In this document: positions 11,321-19,180 of the stretch, one piece after another
Layout: every line of letters begins with the position of its first letter
Position numbering within the stretch: the stretch's first letter is position 1
Origin: Actinidia chinensis
Taxonomy: Eukaryota > Streptophyta > Magnoliopsida > Ericales > Actinidiaceae
Reading direction: 5' to 3'
Length of the DNA stretch: 35,000 bases
NCBI GenBank assembly: GCA_009663005.1
Contig: VIGQ01001234.1
Span: 1-35,000, forward strand
The notes under the pieces: model-generated
What the model saw: only the letters and a program-made list of their open reading frames with translations
Databases searched by the model: none
Told to the model about the DNA's origin: nothing
Program-made: the position numbers and the translations under genes

Positions 11321-11920
11321 CATTATGCTCAGAGGGGGGAAAAAAAAATTTGAACTTGATACTTCCTTTTATAATTTTATTTATTCCATTGCTCTTTATC
11401 TATGTTACATGAACGCTATTTTTTTTGCACAGTATCGTATGGCGGATGGATAGACCTAGTATGGGTTTGGCCGTGTGGGATGGTGTCCGTACTCTTTACC
11501 TAATTTAGATATCTGCATCTCTAACTATTATGATATTCGAAAGAAAATGAGCTTGTATTAGCAAGAAAAAGTAAACATTTCTAGCCGTTCGTAGATCAGG
11601 ATAAAGATTTCATTTTTTTCTTTAATTCCATTTGGTTTAAATACATTTTCTAAATAAATTAACAAACACATATTTGAAAATAGTATGGCAATGTTTAAGA
11701 CAAATATTAAGTGTTCAAAACGTGTCCTTATACCTATACTAATTCTGGACACTCTCAAATATCTTGATATTTAAGGTTAGAAAAGTCTAACACTTGGATA
11801 TACCTGTAACATTGAGCCTGATACTCCATACCTACCCGAGTTCTATATTATGCTCTGATAAGCTTTGTTTTTTTTCCCACCACTTTCTTGATTGTATTTT
11901 TTCTTTCGGGGGGATTCCAG
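11321..11920 (+). other. intron of the BAH-agenet gene
   Basis: AT-rich, ending at GGGATTCCAG, a good acceptor, directly before GCGAAAACCTACTTTTG. No other feature seen. Confidence 0.6.
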
Positions 11921-11946
11921 GCGAAAACCTACTTTTGAAATACTAG
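11921..11946 (+). pseudogene. BAH-agenet terminal exon, 5' piece cut by LTR insertion
   Basis: The first bases encode (G)ENLLLK, which in the family continues directly from VYVPG of the preceding exon and should be followed by a RKNLRVSRDW-type segment. Instead the sequence runs ACTAG and then into the LTR at 11947. The missing continuation is found at 13,656, right after the second LTR. Confidence 0.75.
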
Positions 11947-12128
11947 TGATGGGGATAGAAATTGTTTGTTATATTTATTTATGTAATTTTTGTATTTTAT
12001 AATTTTATAATTAGTTTTTTTATTTATTTATTAGAATTTTATTTTAGTTAGGAGTTCTTATTGTGTTGAGGAGTCTTATTAAATCTTATTAGTTTATCAA
12101 ATTAGGTTTTAGGAGTTTATCAATAGTG

Positions 12129-12169
<41 letters not shown>

Positions 12170-12345
12170 AAAGCAGATTTGATATGTACTAAAAGAAAAC
12201 GATAGTTTTTCTTTTCTTTCCACCTTGGATCTGGCGGAAGCCAACTTCTTCTCCCTCTTCATTTCGACATTCTAGTTACTTTATTTTATTTTATTATTTA
12301 CGATTTAATCGTAGGGCATCCAATTAGTATTGTTGTCCGGCGTCA
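11947..12345 (+). repeat. 5' LTR
   Basis: Shared with 13243-13650: TTGTATTTTATAATTTT-ATAATTAG, AGGAGTTCTTA-TGTG, CGATAGTTTTTCTTTTC, TGGCGGAAGC, TTCTAGTTACTT and AATCGTAGG in the same order. It starts TG and ends CA. There are many small differences. Confidence 0.85.
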
Positions 12346-12348
12346 AAG

Positions 12349-12364
12349 TGGTATGCAGGAGCCC
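12349..12364 (+). other. primer binding site, initiator tRNA-Met type
   Basis: TGGTATGCAGGAGCCC lies three bases after the LTR end. It matches the plant primer site TGGTATCAGAGCC apart from two inserted G bases. Confidence 0.65.
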
Positions 12365-12459
12365 GAATCGATCCCCATTGTTCCCAAGAACCCACACTCT
12401 GTTTTTTTTTAAATTACAGATTAGTGAAAAAAATTAGAAATTCTAATACAATATTCCGG

Positions 12460-12780
12460 ATGAGGCTCCCTACCTTTTATGGTCGCCCTGATCCGAAGCC
12501 TTTATCGATTGGGTCATGATATTAATCTTTTCTTTGATTGGGCACCAGTTGTCTGATTATAGAAGTGCGAGTTTGCTATTGGAAGTAATCAGGACCGATG
12601 CCAAGTTCTTTTGGCAAAGTACTGAGGCTCACGACGAAAAACCCATCACACTGATTGGACCTGAAATGATAGAAGTCTGGAGTAATAAATACATTCCCCT
12701 TCCTATCAAGATAGACCTAGCGTCGATGGAGCAGTAGAAAAATTTAGAGGCAATGCAAAAGAAGCCAGAATCAGATTATT
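12460..12780 (+). pseudogene. retrotransposon gag remnant
   Basis: One frame reads MRLPTFYGRPDPKAFIDWV; a second continues with DAKFFWQSTEAHDEKPIT and EVWSNKYIP; a third gives YQDR and a KFRGNAKEA-like tail. Together they match the order of plant Ty3/gypsy gag: F-G--DP-AFLDWV, then A--FWQS, then EVL--KY-P--Y-DRL. At least two frame jumps separate the parts, so no intact gag protein is encoded. Confidence 0.75.
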
Positions 12781-12834
12781 GAAGTCTTGACAAATTGAAT
12801 CTTTCAAATTAGTTTGCGAGAAATTAAAATAAGA

Positions 12835-13045
12835 TGCAACAGTTTTAAAAAAGAAACCAGGCTGCAATTATTATCCAGACTCACTTGGTGTCGTCACAAG
12901 GCATATTCTTCTTATATGCTCCTTCAAAAGGCTTCTATTATTTGTCAAGACTCTTGGAGACGAGAGTTGCTTGGAAAGAATTCGACAAGAAAACATGGCT
13001 GTCAAGGGAAAAGATCCCCTTCACTTGTAAATTGTACCTGTAAAG
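12835..13045 (+). pseudogene. possible captured class XI myosin IQ-motif exon fragment
   Basis: Across three frames the strand gives KRNQAAIIIQT, then RHKAYSSYMLLQKASIICQ, then SWRR, VAWKEF and MAVK. This order fits the last IQ motifs and start of the coiled coil in plant myosin XI (family pattern AAIVIQ...HKAYS-YK-LQKA-IVTQC-WR-RVARKELRKLKMAA). Gag or pol of plant gypsy elements has no such segment that I know. It lies inside the LTR element, so it may be a host fragment acquired by the element. It is short and frame-broken, so chance similarity is not excluded. Confidence 0.5.
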
Positions 13046-13242
13046 TGGAAAGATCGATTTGAATTGGTGTTGATACTTTCTTTACTTTTGCCTTGCATTG
13101 CAATTGATATATGTTGTGGTTCGGTGTTTTAAAGAGTTTAAATTTCAGAACCAAACAAATTGGTCACCTATTTCAATACTTTAATTCGTTGGCATGGAAG
13201 AATTCAGTATCTGAACAACTCGAGTCGATTCTTCTCAATGCG

Positions 13243-13650
13243 TGATAAAATTGTGTTTATTATTTATTAATCTTGTATTTTATAATTTTTATAATTAGTT
13301 TTTTTTTATTTAATTTATTTCGAATTGTATTAGTTTAGGAGTTCTTATGTGTTAGGAGTCTTAGTTAAATTTTTTAGTTTATCAAATTAAGGTTTTAGGA
13401 TGTTCTCAGATTAAGGTTAGTTTTGTAACGATGAAGAGCAGATTAATGAGTATGAAATAAAAAGAAAAACGATAGTTTTTCTTTTCCTTCCACTTTGATT
13501 CCTGGCGGAAGCTGAACTTTCTCCCTCCCCTTGTCTTTGATTCCTGGCGAAGCCAAACTTCTCCCTCCCATTCTACCTTCTAGTTACTTAGTTATTTTAT
13601 TATGATCGATTAATCGTAGGCAGCCAAATTTTTATTGTTGTCCTGCGTCA
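13243..13650 (+). repeat. 3' LTR
   Basis: Direct copy of 11947-12345. It carries an extra internal duplication of about 45 bases (TTTGATTCCTGGCG-AAGC-AACTT-CTCCCTCCC occurs twice near 13,490-13,570). Just upstream, ATCTGAACAACTCGAGTCG resembles the end-of-pol sequence of plant gypsy elements, but a clean polypurine tract is not visible. Confidence 0.85.
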
Positions 13651-14258
13651 CCTAGTAGAAAGAACTTAAGAGTTTTCAAGATATTGGATGGGGACCACCT
13701 GCGTTGATATTGAGGTGAATCATGACATTCTCTCCCATACTGCCAACTTGTCCGCTCAGATTACTAGGTCTCGATATCCTCAATCACCGTTGTGAGGACC
13801 CCGAGTCTTATGATGTTCCTATGTCATGTCAGGAAGTACCCACCACAACCAAACTCGATAAAGTCGAGGAGGGGAAGCTTGAAGTAAATGATTTGGCCCC
13901 TCGTGATGACATTTCAGGAGATATAGACGGGTGGAATCATGAGAAACAGCCGGTGGTTGAAGATGGAGATGATAGTAATCATGTAAATGGCAGTCCCTGG
14001 AATAACAGTTTGGCGTATGCTAGTAATGATAATGTTAAGACAACAATATGTTGGCAATGTGGTGGTGATGGGCACAAGTTAGAGATGTGTGAAACTGATG
14101 GGCAGAAATGCGAACTCAGAGTGTTGGAGTGGTTGCATAATTGTTCAACACAAGTTCGTAGTGCCATTAATCAGCAAAGATCTTGTAGAAGCACGTCCGA
14201 CTCAAAAAGTGAAGCTAGCGTAGGTTATATGTACATAAAAGAACAAAATGTGTTGTAA
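13651..14258 (+). pseudogene. BAH-agenet terminal exon, 3' piece, with zinc-knuckle-like motif
   Basis: Right after the LTR the reading RKNLRVFK, then VDIEVNHDILSH and ANLSAQITR, continues the interrupted agenet exon (family pattern RKNLRVSRDWVG-WVDI-----DILS). After a frame change near 13,790 an open frame of about 150 codons runs to a stop at 14258. It is acidic and rich in D, E and N, and includes CWQCGGDGHKLEMC, a perfect CX2CX4HX4C zinc-knuckle spacing. I do not know this motif as standard in the family. The first in-frame ATG at 13722 belongs to the wrong frame for the agenet part, so it is not taken as a real start. Confidence 0.7.
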
Positions 14259-14899
14259 CATGTACTCCAGTTTTAATTTACTTTTATTAGTTTTTAGGTG
14301 TAACAGCAACGAGGGTCGATCTGTTCTTAACCCATTGTTTTGAATAGGCCACTGAAATCCCTTTGATGAGGACGATCTAATCTTAAAGAATCAGATAACA
14401 CCGGTTCTACTCTTTGTAACGTGTCTAGCGTGTTTTCTGTACTTGTTACCATAAAATTCACTGTATGGTATTTGGTGGATTTTTTTTTTTTGATCTGTTC
14501 TGATGAGCTTTATATCGTCCAGTGATCCATACGTAAACAGATTATCTAATTTGATGATACTCGAATAATCCTACTCATAATGATATATATAACCCCTAGT
14601 CCGATCTAGTTTGGTAGAAATGGACTCAATCTATTGCGATCTGTTTGGTATGAAATCGACTTGATCATTATATTATAGATTATAAGTTGATAACCCTACC
14701 CCATCCTATTTGGGAAATTGTACCAATCAAATTGATGATATTCTTGGTATAGTAGATGCTAATCATACTCATCGTCTCAAATGCTTAAATTTCTGTGCCA
14801 TATAATGACTATTTTACCCTTTTATACAAAAGAATGCCCACCTACCCATTATGCTTGCTTCAATAAAAATAAATAAAACTCATGATATACAATTATTCT
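14259..14899. other. spacer between two convergent genes
   Basis: About 640 AT-rich bases between the stop of the BAH-agenet gene and the stop of the minus-strand pectinesterase. It should hold both 3' untranslated regions; several AATAAA-like words are present (e.g. AATAAAA near 14,863). No gene seen. Confidence 0.6.
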
Positions 14900-15051
14900 C
14901 TAATATAGTCTCAGCCATTCTCTCTCGGCTATGAATTTGGTATCCAGAAAAGGCCTTGCTTCCTCATAACTGAAGGACTTGACCATGACACTCTAGTTCT
15001 TTCTATCTGCTCCTTTGCCTCTGCACTGGTTATTCCCCAAACACTGCAGTC
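14900..15051 (-). pseudogene. pectinesterase exon 5 (C-terminal)
   Basis: The exon starts after ACATTTACAG. Across frames it reads VFGE, QCRGKGAD-like, then SFSYEEARPFLDTKFIAE and a final W-R-Y before TAG at 14900-14902, matching the family end FGEY-CRG-GA...W-K------A-PFL...FI-G--WL. At least two indels fall between the FGE and EEARPFL parts. Confidence 0.8.
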
Positions 15052-15216
15052 CTGTAAATGTAAATTTGAGTTACAATTCCTGGAATTGGTTTTTTTTTTC
15101 TGTAAAATTTTTTTTTTTGTTTTTTTGTTTTCTATTTGCGGTTTCTTATTTTCGAAAACACAAGAAACTTGTTGAGTGAAATATTTAGGCAACTGTATTT
15201 AACGAAGACTTTCTAA

Positions 15217-15485
15217 AAACTCTGTTTAGTTCAGATTCAAAATCAGTTTGCATGACAATTTTTCAGAAACTGTTTTTGTTTTCCAGAAACTATTTTTGCA
15301 AACAAAAACAAGTATTCTTTTTGTATTTTATTTATTTTTTAACAGAAATATTTTCGGTATTTGAGATATCTTTTTAATATTTTCTCAAAATGTTGTTCCT
15401 AATTCTAAGAAATTCCAACAGAAGTTTCCAAGATTGTCAACTAAACAAAGTTTCTAAACTGTTATGCAAAACTGACTTGAAAATA
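15217..15485. mobile_element. inverted-repeat element (MITE-like) in pectinesterase intron 4
   Basis: AAACTCTGTTTAGTT near 15,217 pairs with AACTAAACAAAGTTT near 15,440, and TTCAAAATCAGTTTGCATG near 15,236 resembles the reverse complement of TATGCAAAACTGACTTGAA near 15,463. The arms flank an AT-rich centre. No clear target duplication was found. Confidence 0.4.
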
Positions 15486-15711
15486 ACCTGCAGGGTGGAA
15501 ACAATGTGTGTGTTTTTAGGCGTAATTCACACAAAAAATGAAATTATTGGAAAACAATGAATGTTTCTCCAAACTTCTCATTGTTTTTTGCTTCAAAAAC
15601 ATGGGAAAACACACACACAAAACAATGCATTTTTATACAAATAAACGCCCGTTGTGTTTGCACATTAACTCGTGTTTCATTCTGGATGATCAAATCAAAA
15701 GAGATTCATAC

Positions 15712-15950
15712 TTTTGCCCTCGATGGTTGGTTCCAGTGCCGCTCCTCCGGATGGAGCAATTATATTGTCGATTTCACAGTACGAATATATCGCCGTGAAT
15801 AATTTCCACAGGCTCTTCCCAAGTAGACAGTGCCTGTTCCATAGATAGTACAGTTAACAAAGAGAACCCGTATCATCTTCTTGTGAGTCTCTGTGATGAG
15901 CTGTAAATGGCCCCCCATCTTTTTCAGCTATTGGAGTGGAAACAACTGTC
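15712..15950 (-). pseudogene. pectinesterase exon 4 (LGR-W region)
   Basis: The exon lies between the acceptor AACCAG and the donor AAAA|GTATGA. It reads STPIAEKDG, TAHHRDSQEDDTG, FVNCTIYGTGTVYLGRACGNYSR, YSYCEIDNIIAPSG and WNQPSRAK, over at least three frames. The family has LGRAW or LGRPW; here the codon at 15808-15810 (plus strand) gives Cys instead of Trp. That Trp is a conserved substrate-contact residue in pectinesterases. Confidence 0.9.
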
Positions 15951-16646
15951 CTGGTTCATACACAAATCTAACGATCATTCGCCAGATAAACATGTTGGGA
16001 CGTAATCGCCAATAAAGAAAAAATAAAGATACGAGCAATCTCATAGTCATTTTTTAAAATCAATTTTAGAATTCTTCAACCTAACCAGCCCATATATTTG
16101 TTCGACCCAGTTAAAATTATACAGAAAAAATTAATGTTTTTTTTCCACGAGTTAAATTTCATCAAATCATCTCATTAGATGAAAATACTTATAAAAAGTG
16201 TCGAAGATGTTTGAATTACATTTTTTCCATATCAAAAAATTAAAACAAATTTTGTAATATTATCTTTGTGTATCAGATTTACTCGAAATCAGTGAACAAA
16301 ATGAAAAAATTTTAAATTTCATATTTTATTAGTTGGAGGGACTCTCATATCAATTAATTGAACCACGTCATGGCACCCTTAATAACAAAATATCTTAGAA
16401 TATTAAATTTTAGTTATAAATTAAAACAAATTATGACATGTTAAAACTAGTGTTTACGAGTATTTGACACTAACCCGACCTGTTATTTATCGTGTTATTC
16501 GTGTTTCGAAAAATAGCCATTCCTAAGCCCAACTAACCTCGGTCGAGTCATTATCAAAATTCCAGCCTCTAGTCTCACAGCCTATCTTTTGAGAGTGTGG
16601 TGTGTTGTCTCTGTGATTGGAATTTTGGGTACTCTTTTAAGAATAC

Positions 16647-16889
16647 CTGATACGAGCGATCTCGAAACTGCCGAAAATGAAATCAACAGATCCTTGAACG
16701 TGAAGCATATTGGAAACAAATAGCTGTTTGCAGCCGTAGTCGTCCTAAAAGTGTGTACTGTGTCCCCCAAAAATCACTATACTCTATCAACATTGCTTTA
16801 CTTCCGGCAATCATTAATGCGCCACCGCTGCATTCCGTAACCTCCGGGCACTGCAACCCCATCGAATTCTGCACAACGGCACAAGCAAT
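16647..16889 (-). pseudogene. pectinesterase exon 3 (catalytic region)
   Basis: The exon lies between an acceptor ATTTGCAG and a donor ATCAG|GTATTC. It reads GVAVPGGYGMQ, then in another frame IAGSKAML, then GTQYTLL, and in a third GSVDFIFGS. In the family these are the QAVAL region, the QDTL motif and the DFIFG motif. The Asp of QDT, a catalytic acid/base, is Tyr here (codon 16755-16757, plus strand), while the nucleophile Asp of DFIFG is kept. QAVAL is spoiled by a frameshift right after GMQ. Confidence 0.9.
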
Positions 16890-17639
16890 CTGCAAATGTA
16901 TCATTTTGTTTTCACGTTTTCGAATTTACTACCACACACTAAAAAAGGGCAAACTGTTTAGATACGACGAACTTACTTCGGGTAAATTTGTTGAAAAATA
17001 CCAATTATCCAAAAAAATACCACAAACGGTTTTCAAATTCGTCGAAACGAATTCCACTTAAAAAGTGAAGTTAGGGTCGAAATGATCAAAACCAGCTTCT
17101 GAAAACGTTTAGCAGAACTGTTTTCGAAATTAGCACAATCAGGTTAATATTTGGAAAGACAGTTGTGCACATCTGCAAAACTTTGCTGGCGGACTCGGAT
17201 GTTTTGGGGTTTTAATAGCCCGAATTTATCGAAAACAAAAAGACTAAAAATTTATGGAAAACCACTTTTCAGTTACAATGGATGTTTTGTTTTGAAAAAA
17301 GTTTTATGAAAAGTTATTTTGCAGAAGCCTTTTTTTTAATAAAACAAAAAATACAAATGAAAACGGAATATGCAGTTCGGTTTTCGTTTCCAAAACCAGT
17401 TCTGCATAAGATTTAGTCGTGAGAGTGAGAGATGTTTTTGTTTTTAAACGCTCCGAAGTGTTTTGAAAAAAAAAACAATAATGAACAGGATGATATGCAT
17501 TTCTGTTTTTATTTCAAAACAATCTGCATAATACTTCAGTCGTGCGTTTGTTTTGATTTAAAAAACAGTTCTGAAATTATTCTGCAGAAAGTTTTTGAAA
17601 ACAATAATAAACGAAAATAGGCAATTCTGGGATTTGTAC
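16890..17639 (-). other. pectinesterase intron 2 with diverged internal repeats
   Basis: AT-rich and bounded by GT and AG sites. Similar words TGCATAAGATTTAGTCGTGAG (near 17,404) and TGCATAATACTTCAGTCGTGCG (near 17,525), each after a TTTTCGTTTCCAAAACC-like run, suggest an old duplication of about 121 bp. Confidence 0.5.
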
Positions 17640-17839
17640 CTCAATGGTGATTCCGGTTTGCGCAGAAGACATCGGATTCGACGGTTGAGGGAAAGCTGAT
17701 CTGCAAAAGTCCCAAGTGCATCTTCCATACTTGATCTCTATCAGAAGCTTTATCATGCCAATGATAATTGTTTCGAGAGTTCTGTTTTCATCTCCAATGA
17801 AGGGAAATCAAGGTTGGTTATGGAACAAACAACTTTTCT
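17640..17839 (-). pseudogene. pectinesterase exon 2
   Basis: The exon lies between the acceptor TGATGCAG and the donor ATTGAG|GTACAA. Frames give REKLFVP, GDENRTLETIII, WHDKASDRDQ, LG-F and STVESDVFCANR, matching the family stretch REKV-VP--KPYISF-GD---T-I-WHDKASD---LGT---A-V-VESDFFCA--ITFE. There are two or three indels. Confidence 0.85.
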
Positions 17840-18970
17840 CTGCATCAAAATTATCTCATTTTAGACTTCATTTCTGCTACTTGTTGAGTCCGCTCATTAA
17901 AAGTTTGTTCGGAGATTGGGTTAGTTACAGAAAACAAACCAAACTTAAACATGTTACTAAGCTTATTAATCTTTAAAAAATTCTGAGTTAAATCAAGTTC
18001 GCTTGCACATATTTTTTTTTTTTTGAAACTTGATAAGTTTTCAAAGCAAATTTTAACAATTATCATTCTGCTCTCTGTGAGCCTTAACCAAATTGAAGGG
18101 AAGGCAGACAAATAATTTAGCAGAAACAATAATTTTTTTTGTTGGGGTTCAAATTTCTAGATTGGGAAATTCGATTTTAAATTGTTTGGAATGCTAATAT
18201 ATTATACTTGCCCTGTTCGTAGTGGTTTTTAGAATCAGAAAAAATAAGAGTATATATAAAGCAATTACCAGTGCAATGCAAAGAATTAAAAAAGATTTTA
18301 ATAAAATATTATTTCCAAAAATTGTGACCCATGCCCATTAATTTTTACGTCTTCTTCTATGCATAGTTTAGATATTTATTGGAAAAGTTATTAATAAATC
18401 AAATGGTAAATGCATAAATCATTACCCATAAAAATAAAATCTCTTAAATTATTGGCAGAAATTATCAAATTCTCTTTAAATTTCTACTCTAACATTAGTA
18501 TTTTTTATTGAAAACAATAAAAAAAAACATAAAGACAGAATAACCTGAGGTAAAAATAAATATAATCTTGTGTTTATAGGGTACACTTCTAATGCCCTAT
18601 CTTTAATGAAAATTCTAGTTATCATATTTATAATTATTGTACTTATGAATCATAAAATAAATTAATTTTAATTATTTTATTTTTGCAAGAAAATTATAAT
18701 AAGACCATAAATTTGTGAAAGAAACAAATTCAAAATGCATATTTGATTTAAGAATGTTGATATTGATGAATTACATATGGGTTTTAGAGAATAAAAAATA
18801 AATATGACACAAGACAAGTATATATGTATATATATATATACACAGACAATACATAAAAATAGTAAATTCAATACCCACGTTTCTATTTTGCGTCCCATCT
18901 CCCCATTTAAACTCCCCACCTTAGAAGAAAAACACGAGAGAGAGAGAGGAGAGAGAGAGGAGAGAGAAAC
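17840..18970 (-). other. pectinesterase intron 1
   Basis: Very AT-rich, with a TA-rich microsatellite around 18,818-18,842 and a (GA)n tract at 18,935-18,968, which on the gene's strand is CT-rich and lies immediately after the donor CAG|GTTTCT. No other gene inside. Confidence 0.65.
18935..18968. repeat. (GA)n microsatellite
   Basis: GAGAGAGAGAGGAGAGAGAGAGGAGAGAG-type tract, ending next to the pectinesterase intron 1 donor. Confidence 0.9.
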
Positions 18971-19180
18971 CTGTAGGATTCCAGGAAGAAACGTAAATTT
19001 TCATCTCTTGAATTACGTTCAGGAACCATCTCGACCGCGCGTGCACCGTAACAGAGTCTCCCTTACCGCTATGCATCAAACGAACGATACCCGATTTTGC
19101 TACGTTCGCTTCTCAAAGACAAGCTATGTTTCTGTAATCTTCAACCTTCAATCTTTCCCTGTAATGAAATTCACTTGGTT
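18971..19180 (-). pseudogene. pectinesterase exon 1 (N-terminal part of catalytic domain)
   Basis: The exon ends at CTACAG|GTTTCT. Frames give KVEDYRN, then (V)IV-VDA-like and GKGDSVTV, then AVDMVPE-like residues after an indel, and NS-REMKIYV followed by a PGIYR-like end. This matches the opening of QRT1-type pectinesterases: V-VD--G-GDSVTVQGAVDMVP--NS--VKI-I-PGIYREKV. A hydrophobic stretch about 19,180-19,250 on the minus strand might be the signal peptide, but no start codon could be chosen. Confidence 0.75.

Larger units (their letters stand above)
11947..13650 (+). mobile_element. gag-only, non-autonomous Ty3/gypsy-type LTR retrotransposon
   Basis: Two direct repeats of about 400 bp (11947-12345 and 13243-13650) begin with TGAT and end with GTTGTCC-GCGTCA. 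A tRNA-Met-type primer binding site follows the first LTR. The internal part is only about 900 bp: a gag-like frame, a myosin-like fragment and a short tail, with no protease, reverse transcriptase or integrase. This matches the non-autonomous gag-bearing (TR-GAG-like) class. The flanks are ACTAG (11942-11946) and CCTAG (13651-13655), a 5-bp target duplication with one mismatch. The element lies in the sense orientation inside the last exon of the BAH-agenet gene. Confidence 0.82.
5489..14258 (+). pseudogene. BAH domain + agenet domain protein gene, fragmented by frameshifts and an LTR insertion
   Basis: Overall gene call; the exons are listed separately. The family is the plant 'agenet domain-containing / bromo-adjacent homology domain-containing protein' group (Arabidopsis At1g68580-like), nuclear proteins thought to read chromatin marks. 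In order the window shows an AWT...NHYPAFWRNG segment, a BAH domain, a QFKSSL...GYFDQPIFSC segment, a first agenet unit, a second agenet unit with a WWSDGWW core, and a low-complexity acidic C-terminus. Order and strand agree with the family. The coding track jumps frame at least six times and an LTR element interrupts the last exon, so the copy as written cannot make the full protein. Sequencing errors could explain the small indels but not the insertion. The N-terminal exon(s) were not found with confidence. Confidence 0.85.
14900..19180 (-). pseudogene. pectin methylesterase, QRT1-like, five exons visible
   Basis: Overall call; exons are listed separately. Pectinesterases (carbohydrate esterase family 8) remove methyl esters from cell-wall homogalacturonan. 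The visible order is GKGDSVTV...EMKIYV, REK...GDENRT...HDKASDRD...VESDVFCA, VAVPGGYGMQ...SKAML...GTQ-TLL...GSVDFIFG, TAHHRDS-EDDTG...NCTIYGTGTVYLGRA-GNYSR...CEIDNIIAPSG, and a C-terminal EEARPFLDTKFIAE-type segment. This is the layout of PMEs without a pro-domain, closest in feel to QRT1 and relatives. GT/AG sites are present at all four introns. Frame breaks and two changed key residues suggest a pseudogene, unless they are sequence errors. The N-terminus is uncertain. Confidence 0.88.

Noticed and set aside
13722..13790. ATG at 13722 as the start of a 178-residue protein
   Set aside because: The agenet reading VDIEVNHDILSH uses a different frame across the same bases, so the first part of the long frame is a shadow; only its later part follows the likely coding frame.
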